DNA of 64,000 nucleotides. Origin: Maea johnstoni. Lineage: Eukaryota; Annelida; Polychaeta; Spionida; Magelonidae. The stretch spans positions 64,539,031-64,603,030 of the forward strand of contig OZ012684.1 in NCBI GenBank assembly GCA_963942565.1. Direction: 5' to 3'. The position numbers and the translations under genes were made by a program. Positions 12,601-22,132 of this stretch are shown one piece after another (position 1 is the first letter of the stretch; the number at the start of each line of letters is the position of its first letter). The notes below the pieces were generated by a model that was given only the letters and a program-made list of their open reading frames with translations, did no database searches and had not been told where the DNA came from.

Positions 12601-15600
12601 TATGTTTATTGGCAGCGCGTTTGTTTACGCTAAATCACACATAATACAAATCATTTTCAAATAATAGGCCGCCTGACACTGGCGAAAAAGTAACATGAAT
12701 GACAAATAGAACTTAGAACATAATAACTTAAGATAAACTCAGGATCGTAAACACACATAAAACAAATCATAATCAAATAATAAGCCGCCTAACACTGACG
12801 GATAATTAACATAAATGACTAAATGAAAATAAAGTTTTTGTTTTTAACTTGATACATCTTAGGATCGTTACACAGGTTGCAAAAAACACAGCAAGAACTT
12901 TATATACAGAAAAATACGTTCATATCGCCCTCTAAAATAGCTCGGGCGTACTAAAGAACTTTGCACAAAAGAGGTCTGAGGAAACTGCTCATCAGCTTAG
13001 ATGAGGGATACTAACAAAAGGAAAAGAAAAGAAACAAGAAATTAACGTCAAAATAACTTAGGCAACGATATATACAGATATACAAAGGCTTGGAGCGCCC
13101 TCTTTAAGAGCGCAGGCTTACTAAAGTTACAGGAGGCATCTTACCACGGGGTGCTGGTGCTTTAAAAGAGCAGCTTAGAGGCTAGGCTAGCATCCAGCTA
13201 TGCATTACATATGAGCGGACTCACAGGTTACTGCACAAGGAAAATTATACAGAAATGCGGATCTGACGGCCGTCAATATGGTAGAAAAAGTGATGATAAT
13301 TGAAATTCTAAATTGTAGCTAGAGATTGGAAGAGAACTCTAACTCTTGAGAGTCGTAATGCGAGTTGCGAACCATTGGGCCACTCTAGGCCAAATAGAAC
13401 TTTTTGTTTCTCACCAAGATGTGAGCATCCTGATTGGTTGTAGGGGAACTACCAGGTTCCAATTAATCATGGGTTCTGTAATCCCCAATCACCCATGATA
13501 CACTGATACCGAGCTATTCATTTATCAGGAATATTTCCTGTTGACATATCATGTTATCTTATGTATTAAATATATTATCAGGAATGTATTTGTGTAGAAT
13601 ATGACCTATCATTTAATCCTCTCACACCCAGAGTAGACAGTGTCAAGTGCCAGTGTTTGAGAGATATGATAGTAATTTTCCTGACAGATATCTAACCCAT
13701 GGTCTTAGCCAGCAGGGCGTCTGGGTGCTTTTTTTGACACCCAAACCCTTTAAAAATCACCCCTCAGGACACCCAAAAATTTTGTGAAGAATTTCTTAAA
13801 ATGTCAATCTCAAACATATAATTGAATTTTTTCATCTCCATATAATTCCCATGACATTGAATAAGGATATAATGCCTTATGTTGATAAACTTATATATGT
13901 TTATGGTTGAAATCTGAGAATATTGTGGTCCTCCTTAATAATTTGGATGCCCCAAAATTTTACAACTGCCAATTTTAGGCACCCAGTTTCTAAATCCTGG
14001 CTAAGACCCTGATCTAACCTATCAATGCCTGGAGATCTACTCGGCATGGATCGTATGGACCAATACTAATGTTGAAAATAAGTTTTGGAATAAGCTTGAA
14101 TTGGAAAAATAATTAAAGAAGAATAGTTGTTAGTAAGTCTGTGATTAACATTTGGTATTCATATATTTTCTGAGAATAACACACTTTAGTTGAGAGATAT
14201 CACCAAAATAGTAAGGCAGTTTTGGGCGCTACAGGCATGAATGCATTAAAAAGATATTTGATTTCATACTTAAAAGACTTTGAAATTTCTGTCTCCTGAC
14301 ACACATTTCGGCCAACCATAAAAACTGGTACGCTTGTCAGGAGAAAATGTAATATATAAAAATAAAATCGTAGTAAATATGATAGAGAGAGTGCATAACA
14401 GTTTAAGGCCCATTTCTGGTATGAGCATACTTTCTCAAATGGTGTTAATCAGGATGCCTGATAAGTTTCCATCTAATGGCTGGCACAAGAGCTGGATATG
14501 AAAAAAGATGATGCATGTCATTGTGTTCTGATTGACATTTATCATTCAAATCTTTTAGTCGATATGCTTTAGCCTGAAAGATCTCACCAAATTGTCAGGC
14601 TGCTTATGGCCAGTACTAAAGGTATTCGGTTTATAGTCTTGTATCCACCGAAGTGCTCACATGACCTTCCTCCCCTAGCAGGCACTGTACATACAGAAAC
14701 CATTTCAATCCCCGGGGATATTCCAGAGCAACTGGCAGCAGATAGCGCACACACTCTAAGCACTGCCTTATTTATGCTAGGTACCCATTTTGCAGCTGGG
14801 TAGACTGAAGCAATATGGAATAAACTGTTTTGCCCAAGAACGACCAAAGTGCCCAGAGAGGTCTTACATAACCACAAATGGAAGTACTACCCCACACTAA
14901 TCGAATTTGAAACGGTACGTCACCGACCCCTGCGAAAAATAAGACAGTCCCCCCAACATAGCCCCACAACGATATAAACCTGCACCACCCCTAAACAATA
15001 GACCCGCCCACATTCACTAACAGACTAGCCTGAATCAAACGAGACACCCACACACTGAGCCGCGTCACACGAACCAACTCTCCAACAAAACAAGCAGTAA
15101 AATTAACCTCAGTAAAATTGCAAATATCAAAACATACTACTCAGACCATGACCAAATATTCATCCAGTTCTGATAACATATGTTAAACTACAAAAATGTA
15201 GATAAAATTTCATAGAAATAGCAAAACAATCACACTGAACAGTTATAAAAACAAAACACAGAAAACATGTAGGAAGTATTTTGATATTTACCAAATATTT
15301 AAAAACAAAGTGACGTAAAATTACCAAATACGAACTATTAAAATACTTATGTGTATAACAAATTCTTGACGCCATTGGCGTCTCTCTTGTTTATATTGTG
15401 AGGGGGGTGGGGGGGGGGGGGGGAGTGGGGAGGGGATGTACAGTATTTTGAAAACTCTGTTTTTGCTATTAAGGAGTGTTGGCCAATTCATTTTTCCTAG
15501 ATAGATCATTTGCTCAATTTCGGTAGGCTATTTCAACACGCATTCAAACTTTAAACCAGTATCTTTCTTAAGATTAAAGTTTGTATTTGATTAGATTAAA

Positions 15601-18600
15601 TTTACATCCAGGCCACACTTTTCAATGAGACCTTTAATCAAGATGACTGAATATCAGTATGATAATAAAGTATTATCCTCAACTAATTTCAATTGATCCT
15701 AATGTTGATGGGATGCATGTTACAAAAAAAATCTTTCAAGGAAGCGCCCTTTAACATTTAACTTATTGCCTCCTCTTGGAGCAGCCCTAATTGCATGCAT
15801 TACAGATAAAAACACTTAACTTGCAAAAAGGACCTTTTTATCTCACTGTTGTTTGCTCTGTACCCCTGCATCTATTGCCTTTTACAGAATTAGCATGTTA
15901 TGAGTGTTTAAGAATGTTTTATGATATCTGGTTTTAAGTTATATAGAGCTAGATGTCTTAGGGATGTATTTCAATGTTTATAAAAGTCTGTCATCCTGGT
16001 TGTACGTTATACTGCCTCCTAAGTTAGGATCCATTTTAAAAATGAACTTGAACTCTCATACGCAGTGGACCATTGCCTATGTCTGTTTGCACTTCTGTGC
16101 CAGGCTGGCTGTTCTAAATGACTTGTGTTAGCATTTTGTTTGTTCCACATGATTTTAAACTTTTTCAAGAGGGTACCAAATGGTAGATTGAATCATGGTA
16201 ACAAATGCCATTGGAAATTTTTATATGACAGTGCAGTATTCGAAGGTTTCCAAGATATAACTCAACTGTCCTCTCTGTCTGTCTCTATTTCTCTGTCTCT
16301 CTCTGTCTCTCTCTCTCCGCTCTACCTTGAGGATTTTAATGAAGAAACCAATTAAAACTCAGAACCTATACTAGGCCACTAATATTTAACACCGACTTGT
16401 TAATTACTCTCAGTCTGTACATATTTTGCTTTTACTCGCGCCTGTATTTACAATATTTTATTTTTGCACTGAATGCTTGTTGTTTGATGTGTGCTGCTTG
16501 GCTTATTCTTGGTTGTAGTGAGAAAAAGGAGAAAGTTGAGACCAGCACTAATAGGTAATACTCTTAAGCTTGCTTATCAAACATAGTTACTCTTTCATTA
16601 AATGTTGTCTCTGTGCACTTAATAAACTACCTTTGGGACACTTAGTCTTCAGTTTAGGAGCAGATCTGAATCATTCTGGTAGCTCATGTTGGTTCTTTTT
16701 TTATAAATATGCTGTAACATATAGAATATTCATTCATAATTTGCCCTGTGATCAGGGGCTTAGCCGCCTATGCGTCCAGCGTGTCATTTGGACACCCAGA
16801 ACACTGTTTTTTGACAGTTTGGACACCCAAAAGTTTTTGTCAGAATTAGCTGATGATGAATTTTATTAGAAGATGTAGAAGCTGTAGTGTCACTTTTATA
16901 AGACACACAAAGCAGTTACTGGCCTAAAAAAGCAAAATCTGTAAATATATAGGGTTTATTTTATTAGTAGTATGTACTTTGTACCACACTTTGGACACGC
17001 AAAAGTCTATGAAACCTCTATTTGGACACCCTATTTCCAAATATTGGCTAAGACCATGCCTGTGATCATCATGAAAAATGATAGGTCTGAACCAAAAATA
17101 TGTGGTAAAATGCATTTTAATTCTTAACAATTTGAAAAAGGAAAAGAGGCAGCAAAATAATGGTGCCTAAATACCAGTGATGTCTGTCTGAATTTTTTAA
17201 GTTTGCATTTCATGTTAAAACATTTTCATTGTTGATGAGTACAAGTTGATTGTTTGTTTAACTTTATTTAAAGGTTTTTTATTCATTTTTCTGTTTGTTT
17301 GTTTAAATGTAACTAAACGCTAAAGTAATTCCATTTTCTGTTTGTTTAACTGTATCTAAAAGTTAAATGTTACTGATTTCATTTTATGTTTGTTTGTTTG
17401 TTTAACTGTATCTAGATATTATATTGGCTTCAATTTCGTTTTCTGTTAGATCTGACCCTGTAAAGCGCAAGGTGAAGAGAATCAACTACAACAAAAGGCG
17501 CAGCGCGTCGCACAGTCCGCAGAGTGCCAAAGGTTCCAGGAAGGGTAGTGGGACGGACAGTGATGCTGAGAGCAAGAGGAAGGGCAGGAGGCGAAGGACC
17601 AACTCCAAGTCTAAGGCCACTGGGGCCACTGGAGGAGCAGCAGCTGCAGCAGAGGAGACAGGACAAGGTACTACAGTGAACAGTGACAACTACCACATGT
17701 GAACACCTTGGAGAATCTGGGATTTCATTTATAGCCACTTTTTCTGCCATATTGCTCTAGTCATTTAGAAGAGGTGAAAGAGACTGCAGTGATTGGTGAA
17801 AATAGCCCCCAAACCCCAAGTCACTGGCAACTTTCTCTCATGCAGGTATTAGAAACCGGGAAGTGCTGAGAGATAACGAGCAGTCGGTTACAACGTCTTC
17901 AACCACTTGGCTATCAGGACAGTCTTGGGGCCGGGGAGAAAGATACATATGAATATTGATCACTTTAGGAGGTATTCCCATCTTTGAAGTGTTCACAATG
18001 AGAGGTTCCACTGTTATTGCATTTCTCAGAAAGACCAGGTTGTCTGGTGCACTATGATTTAACCCAATAACATCTGCAGCGGCCGAAAAGAGCCACAACA
18101 TTTTGATGATATCTTTCTGACAAAAGCACCAATAAGAAAATATTTCAGGGAGAAATGTAATTCAGAATCAAACAAACCATGAACAGTCAACTCTTCGCAA
18201 AATAATATAATTTCCAAGTTATTTTCAAAAGTATCAAAACAGACAAAAAGTCGACACTCTAAAAAGCATAGATGGGTAAATGAGTATTCCAATGATCTTC
18301 ATGGATATAATTTAAATATTATCAGATGTGAATATAATCTTTAAATCTAAAATAGAAACAGTATGAAGCGAGGCATAAAATGAATTCTTTCAGCTGTTTC
18401 ATAAAATGTAATCATTGATAAATCTTAATTAATAGGGAACAGGATTTCTAGTGCATGCAGTAAAACTAAAAAAGACTTTTACTCTAAAGTCCAAAGCATC
18501 AAATTCAGTGGTATTGTTCTTAATGTTTCTCATGATTTTTAAGAAAATTGCATTTGTATCTAACCACCTGTGTGTTTCCGTAATCTTGATTCATGTTTTC

Positions 18601-21600
18601 TCTGCATTAACCCATTCACACTTAGAACTCCACCAGACCCTAACGTCTGCTACTTTAATACTTATGAAAATAACTTGATAACCAAGCGAAGGTTCACAAA
18701 ATATTTGAAGGAGAGTTGTAGTTTGGCTTCTGATAAACATTTCTCTATCAAATGGTTTCCAGTAAAATGCTTTTGAAAGTAATATATTTCCAAATTTGTC
18801 AGGCCTATTTTGGCCGCTCTGAGTGTTAATGGGTTAAAGTGCCAAATGGCATCTCTCTCAATGATTGGCTTCCCATTGTTTCCTTCCATCTCCTTCCAGG
18901 TGACCTGACACTAGCGAGTGCAGTAGAAGGATTAGCTGTCAAACTTTCCCCAAGGTAATCCTCTCTATATGCTCTCTATATATGGAGGCACTGCTAATAA
19001 ACCCTGAGAAGTCAACCCACCCTCTTGTGTGTGGCTTGTGTAGTGTGAACTTTCTTCTCCTGGAAAATGTAAATGCAACAGAAATCCCTTTGGAACTTCA
19101 CCAGAATATCCAATGACTGTGTGCTTCATTTCAGACGAAGAGTAAATTGTGTTCAAGAAGACATGGGTCTAATTATCTGTTATTGTATTTTCTAGTCAAG
19201 TGTAAAATAAACCAGCCTCCTATCCCTTGCCATGTAGGTATTTTGTAATGTTTTGTTGAAGTTTATACCTTGATAATTTTACTAACTCTTCTTCAAGCTT
19301 ATATTCTGAATGAAGCACTTACTCCATATTTCTTCAGAACATAGCAATCTTTGTTGTATCTAACATCAAGTGTTTATTGTCCATTACTAATTCTACCCAT
19401 TTCAAAGTTTTCATTTGAAACTTTTTGGATTTTTCCCAAGAGGGGGTGGGGGGGCAAAAAAAATATAACTGAATTGGACTATTTTATTTTTTGCAATAAA
19501 TTAATTTTAGTCTCCCTTATTAAGATTTCCTATTTTGAGTAGTCATGTTACTTGTTTCCTTATATTTTTAGGATTTTAATAGCAATGATTATGTCTATTG
19601 TTCTTTACAAAAGAGAGCTCTGTCATTATAGAGCTCTTGAATAAGAATGTGAATGTTCTGTGCCCATGGTAATCCTCCTGAGGATATTTGTCAATTTGAA
19701 ATTATTATTTTATTTTTGATACTGTGGATAATTAATTACACAGAAAATGTGAGATACATGAAAATTACTTTGTGGTTTCCTTATGAGATGCTGTATGTAT
19801 ATTTGAGAACTGATAATTAAATCAGTAGAAAGAGTGAAGTAAAAAAGATTATCAGTTATGATAAACATTATTCTCATCATTACAGGCATATGGTTTCACC
19901 CCTCTCTGTTGCCAATAAAAAAGTGTCTGTATTCCCAATGAACCTTAATTTTTGACTGTTGTTAACTTTCATTTTTGTGTGTGATCCCCACAGGCTGATA
20001 ACGTTGTCACTGGTATGTACATGTTACACTGGTTTGATACTTCTTCTGATGCATGCCTATATCTTACAAACATACTAACAAATCATATTGGTAGATAGCA
20101 CTATTTAGATAGAGACACATCGCTGCAAACTTCTTTTTGTACTTTTACCCCAAAAAGCAACGGACCATGTTCCTCCTGACCGATGCTGCCCTGAAAATTT
20201 AAACTTCATATATAATTGTATGGTTACTTTTATTCCTTATATGTACTGCTCTCTTATACTGAGTATAGAATATAGGATTATACATTATTGAGATTTAGAA
20301 GTTATGTTATATTATTATGTTAGATTTGGATCAGTGTGATATAAATAGCAAGGTACTGGTAGATGATGATCTTAAGATTGTAATGTCAAGAAATCACATC
20401 ATTACTTACCAGAAGCCTATGGGCATATACCAAGTTTGCTGCTATTCACATTTAAATACCGACACAGATGAATGGGCAGGGCAATCTTTAAGAGAGAAAA
20501 TAATAAGTGATCTATGAAATAAAATCATTTTTGGTAGAACAGGATTATTTAAAGATGTACTAAATCATATAACCAGGTAGTGAGTATGTGTACTAAAGCA
20601 TCGGCAATTCTTTAGAGCACCCTTGAAATCATACATATAATTAGTCATTTTTTAATCAAATTTCATGGTATATTTTAGTTTAAGTTGTTCTTAATCATCC
20701 TATGACATGAGTGTCTTTAAATACTACGGCTGTTTTATGCATATTCAAATTATTCATGTTGTGTTGGAAATAAAGTTAACAAGAGGTAAGAAACACTTTT
20801 GAAATATCAAATGACAAATTCACCTGATGAATACATAAAGTGTGTATTACTTATAGCAATCTTCTGGTGATCAATGCCTGTATCTGCAATTCTGTATACA
20901 GTAGAATGGCTTTTCCTAGATACATGTAGTTAATGTAGTTGTAGGGTTCAAAATTAATCAATAGTGAACAGCGCCTAGTTAAAACCACTGGTAAGTTCTC
21001 TTGGTTTTGGGTTAGAATTGATACTTTCCTGTCAGGATCTTTGCATGGTAGTACAAGTTGCTTCTATTGGAGAAGTTAACTCCAACATATCTTCATAATG
21101 AAAGTTTATTTTAACCTTCCACTACTGTTAGCTAATTTGTTCAAAATAGAATAACACTTGAAAGCTGAAAAAAGAACTGAAACCCTAGCATATTGGTACT
21201 CATGTAATAGTACCAGACACAAGCCTTCAAATGAATACCAACATGACAGGGTTATAGTTTGTAGATATTTTTGCTTGTTCCTTGGACAATAGTAGCCTCA
21301 GCAACAAAAGGCTTTTGAATTGATAGCAAATAGCTGAGGTTATAGAAAACATTCTATTTTTTTTTTCAATTTTGAATATTTTTGCTCCTTGATGTGTGTA
21401 AATTCAACTACTATTCTTTTTCTTCTTTTTATCTGTGGTTGTTCTTTTTTAAATGTAAATATCAATATTTTCACAACATCTAACTATATAAAAATCTTTT
21501 AAGATTTAGTCAAATGGAACTTAAGTTGTTCTTGTTACTAAGTAAAGAAATGCAAACATTTTTAAGACTTTAGATAAATTTAATGATATTGAACTTACAA

Positions 21601-22132
21601 GGACATGGTTTTCTCCATTTCAAGAAAGTGTCTCATAAGTATAACACTTCAGTTACATATTTTGCTTTTGTTTTTGCAATGATCAAGGTTTTCTACCACT
21701 TCTGTTAAAACACCCTTTGCAAGATTTTAGCAGCTATAGATAATTTCTTGAAAATCAATTGATTTAAATGTGGTTGGTCAAGACGTGATATATATGTAAT
21801 TCATATGCATTATAGATAAACTTGCCAATTTCACATTGTTAAGAGTGGTCTTCTCAATACTGTTGCTGTTTCTCTTGATTGTTTTTTTCCTGTGTTGTAG
21901 GCACACGGCCAGTATACTCGGCCCAGAACCGCTGCTGCACGCCTCCCTTATTCCTCCAGTCACTAGCAGTGGCGCTGGTCACCTCAATAAGCACTACATG
22001 CCATTTGTCAGCCTAGAGCACATGGCCGCGTTAGAAACAAAACCAGCAAAGCCCGCTGAGGAGTCTACCAAGCAAAACACATCTCTTCTGCAACAACCAA
22101 GGAACAATCCAGTATTCTGGGTTGATTTTTAA
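3618..22132 (+). CDS. AGBL5: Cytosolic carboxypeptidase-like protein 5, 5'-partial, multi-exon
   Basis: M14-family zinc carboxypeptidase of the CCP5 type. In vertebrates CCP5 removes the branch-point glutamate of polyglutamylated tubulin, acting on cilia and other microtubules. Exons read here: 3618-3784, 4256-4436, 4900-5994, 6595-6764, 7526-7850, 8513-8700, 9708-10162, 11276-11352, 16519-16554, 17450-17667, 18900-18954, 21901-22132 (stop TAA). The first exon aligns near residue 128 of human AGBL5 ([10 protein letters not shown]), so the N-terminus is outside the window. Hallmarks in order: [63 protein letters not shown]. All exons join in consistent phase except 7850 to 8513, where one base pair of phase is unaccounted for. 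The visible part encodes about 1,065 residues, longer than human CCP5 (about 890), because of a long internal insert and a long basic, low-complexity C-terminal tail. Identity is secure for the catalytic exons; the small 3' exons rest on splice sites and phase. Confidence 0.93.
4455..4527. mobile_element. Short palindromic element with TTAA ends
   Basis: TTAACCCATTCATACC at the left and GGTATGAAAGGGTTAA at the right form an imperfect inverted repeat around a short middle. TTAA flanks followed by CCC are the target and terminus style of piggyBac elements. It lies just after an AGBL5 donor site. The family assignment is inference. Confidence 0.5.
4596..4797 (-). mobile_element. hAT-like MITE family A, degraded copy
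   Basis: The sequence matches the 316-bp element at 13698-14011 over about 200 bp, for example TATAATTCCCATGAC and GGCACCCAGTTTCT, ending at a decayed AAGACCCTG terminus. The other end is lost. Confidence 0.75.
4900..5994 (+). CDS. AGBL5: AGBL5 main zinc-binding exon with a long disordered insert
   Basis: This 365-codon exon, phase 0 at both ends, carries the metal-binding HPGE motif (His codon 4924-4926, Glu codon 4933-4935), the substrate-binding segment [10 protein letters not shown] and, at the far end, the third zinc ligand in DLHGH (His codon 5929-5931). Between YHHVHHQ and [12 protein letters not shown] lies an insert of roughly 240 residues that is proline-, glycine/arginine- and finally acid-rich (SSDEDD). 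Human CCP5 also has an insert at this place, but a shorter one. The GR-rich stretch ([15 protein letters not shown]) resembles RGG-type disorder; its role is unknown. Confidence 0.95.
6012..6364. repeat. Degenerate direct repeat in an AGBL5 intron
   Basis: A roughly 70-bp block around TTTAAGTTTTATATCTTTAG (6042-6061) recurs about 280 bp downstream as TTTTTAGTTTTATATCTTTA followed by TTTCAAAATT in both. Confidence 0.6.
7304..7477. mobile_element. Possible hAT-like MITE remnant
   Basis: Inverted ends CAGGGCTCAAAA and TTTTTGAGTCCTG enclose 174 bp. The flanking 8-mers do not match, so the insertion is either old or not a hAT element. Confidence 0.45.
7526..7850 (+). CDS. AGBL5: AGBL5 exon with the catalytic glutamate
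   Basis: The exon opens inside [12 protein letters not shown], which contains the general-base glutamate of M14 peptidases (GAA at 7536-7538), and continues with the helix [25 protein letters not shown] that closes the peptidase domain. It ends at a strong CAG|GTAAGA donor. The 3' part of this exon and the start of its intron are copied in decayed form 455 bp downstream. Confidence 0.95.
8227..8351 (+). pseudogene. Decayed tandem copy of the AGBL5 exon 3' end and donor region
   Basis: The 17-mer GCTATCTGCGCAGCATG at 8229-8245 equals the exon sequence at 7774-7790, and the match continues discontinuously (CCAGAATAGCAGC) past the exon end into the intron start. A run of 15 G (8247-8261) replaces part of the copy, and the splice donor is no longer intact. 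No acceptor was copied, so it is probably inert. Confidence 0.85.
8513..8700 (+). CDS. AGBL5: AGBL5 C-terminal tail exon with a phase problem
   Basis: After the acceptor TTGTGTTGCAG the only open frame gives a serine/alanine-rich segment ending KKELGPIK, which joins in phase to DPRPH of the next exon. This matches the LGPVREPR region of human CCP5, so the frame is right. That frame needs two bases from the previous exon, but the exon ending at 7850 supplies none. Either a short exon (length 2 mod 3) lies in 7851-8512, or the assembly has an indel. Confidence 0.75.
8806..9069. repeat. (AAT)n/AATAATGAG repeat with an inverted TTATTA end
   Basis: Irregular AATAAT and AATGAGAATAAG units run to about 9030 and are followed by a TTATTATTATT stretch, so the whole could fold as a hairpin. 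It is immediately followed by the TA-site element at 9080. Confidence 0.9.
9080..9593. mobile_element. Long member of the TA-site palindromic MITE family
   Basis: The ends CAGATGAACTCGGATATGAC and GTAGCCGAGTTCACAT match the termini of the 175-bp elements at 48819 and 52154, but the interior is about 340 bp longer. It holds several internal copies of GTCCGTCATA-type subrepeats. It sits after a TA dinucleotide. A Tc1/mariner-type origin is inferred from the TA target only. Confidence 0.7.
9708..10162 (+). CDS. AGBL5: AGBL5 C-terminal tail exon
   Basis: A 455-bp exon between GTTGCAG and GTAAGG encodes about 151 residues, rich in Ser, Thr and Gln, without a recognised domain. It contains [20 protein letters not shown] and a predicted helix [17 protein letters not shown]. 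It follows the preceding exon in phase. Such disordered tails are usual in CCP5 but poorly conserved. Confidence 0.85.
10333..10632 (+). mobile_element. hAT-like MITE family A, ends degraded
   Basis: It begins near TGTCTTAGCCAGGATT and ends near CACCCAGACGCCCAGCTGG. The body matches the 10929 and 35744 copies closely, but no target-site duplication remains. Confidence 0.8.
10690..10795 (-). mobile_element. tRNA-derived SINE, 3' fragment
   Basis: It shares ACCCCAAGTCACTGACAAC and the GGAGAAAAACACTGCCTTAC region with the fuller copies at 26575 and 51366. Confidence 0.55.
10929..11244 (+). mobile_element. hAT-like MITE family A, intact ends and 8-bp TSD
   Basis: A 316-bp element bounded by CAGGGTCTTATCC and GGCTAAGACTATG and flanked by the exact 8-bp direct repeat TATGTATC (10921-10928 and 11245-11252). 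The 8-bp duplication plus CAGGG terminus is the hAT signature. There is no transposase gene, so it is non-autonomous. It ends only about 30 bp before the AGBL5 exon at 11276, within the acceptor region. Confidence 0.92.
11276..22132 (+). CDS. AGBL5: AGBL5 final five exons (basic tail)
   Basis: Exons 11276-11352, 16519-16554, 17450-17667, 18900-18954 and 21901-22132 each have AG/GT borders and chain in one frame to the stop. The third encodes a strongly basic segment ([19 protein letters not shown], then [13 protein letters not shown]) that could act as a nuclear or microtubule-binding signal. The protein ends NPVFWVDF. The 36-bp exon at 16519 is supported only by its splice sites and conserved phase. 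Confidence 0.7.
11630..12540. other. Strongly G+T-skewed region with paired GCGCATGCGC palindromes
   Basis: The + strand is dominated by G and T for about 900 bp. Two copies of GCGCATGCGC (near 11835 and 11860), the core of the NRF1 binding site, sit 27 bp apart, followed by GCGATTAGCGATCGAGTGCG. It lies within a 5.2-kb AGBL5 intron. Open frames here are cysteine/valine-rich artefacts of composition. It may be a CpG-type alternative promoter or part of an inserted element; I cannot decide. Confidence 0.5.
12583..13260 (-). mobile_element. Possible 3' end of a non-LTR retrotransposon, with internal duplication
   Basis: Read on the minus strand, the segment ends with CCAATAAACATACTTATACT, that is a polyadenylation-like AATAAA followed by ACTTAT repeats, as many LINE 3' tails do. 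Blocks around CAAATAATAGGCCGCCTGAC and CAAATAATAAGCCGCCTAAC form a roughly 113-bp tandem pair. No reverse-transcriptase coding sequence is visible, so this is tentative. Confidence 0.3.
13698..14011 (-). mobile_element. hAT-like MITE family A, intact ends and 8-bp TSD
   Basis: A 314-bp copy in reverse orientation from CATGGTCTTAGCC to GGCTAAGACCCTG, flanked by perfect ATCTAACC duplications (13690-13697 and 14012-14019). Confidence 0.92.
14850..15160. other. A+C-rich, G-poor segment in an AGBL5 intron
   Basis: The + strand is unusually rich in A and C and poor in G, with many CCCCAC and ACCCACAC blocks, in contrast to its surroundings. It does not read as protein. A nuclear mitochondrial fragment or an old insert are possibilities, neither supported by a recognised gene. 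Confidence 0.4.
15400..15436 (+). repeat. Poly-G tract
   Basis: A run of 15 G flanked by further G blocks (GAGGGGGGT and AGTGGGGAGGGG). It could form G-quadruplex DNA and is a likely place for assembly length errors. Confidence 0.9.
16753..17058 (+). mobile_element. hAT-like MITE family B, intact ends and 8-bp TSD
   Basis: A 306-bp element from CAGGGGCTTAGCC to GGCTAAGACCATG, flanked by perfect CCTGTGAT duplications (16745-16752 and 17059-17066). Its interior (TTTGGACACCCAAAAGT) differs from family A, but the last 10-13 bases are shared, suggesting one transposase for both. Confidence 0.92.
17735..17926 (-). mobile_element. tRNA-derived SINE
   Basis: On the minus strand the head contains TAGCCAAGTGG, a perfect polymerase III A box, and about 45 bp on a decayed B box. 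A body with CCAGTGACTTGGGGTT follows, then a tail shared with the 26575 copy. Confidence 0.75.
18611..18833. mobile_element. piggyBac-like MITE with TTAA ends
   Basis: TTAA occurs on both sides (18607-18610 and 18834-18837), with CCCATTCACACTTAGA at the left and GAGTGTTAATGGG at the right. TTAA target plus CCC/GGG termini is typical of piggyBac. There is no coding sequence. Confidence 0.65.
18955..21900. other. Last AGBL5 intron, AT-rich
   Basis: No exon, RNA gene or well-preserved element was recognised, apart from a degraded piggyBac-like repeat near 21110-21310 (AATGAATACCAACATGACAGG) shared with 23547 and 55751. Confidence 0.6.

Noticed and set aside
11630-13260. Remnant of an LTR-type element
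   Set aside because: No paired terminal repeats, primer-binding site, or gag or pol similarity could be seen, so I left it as unassigned.
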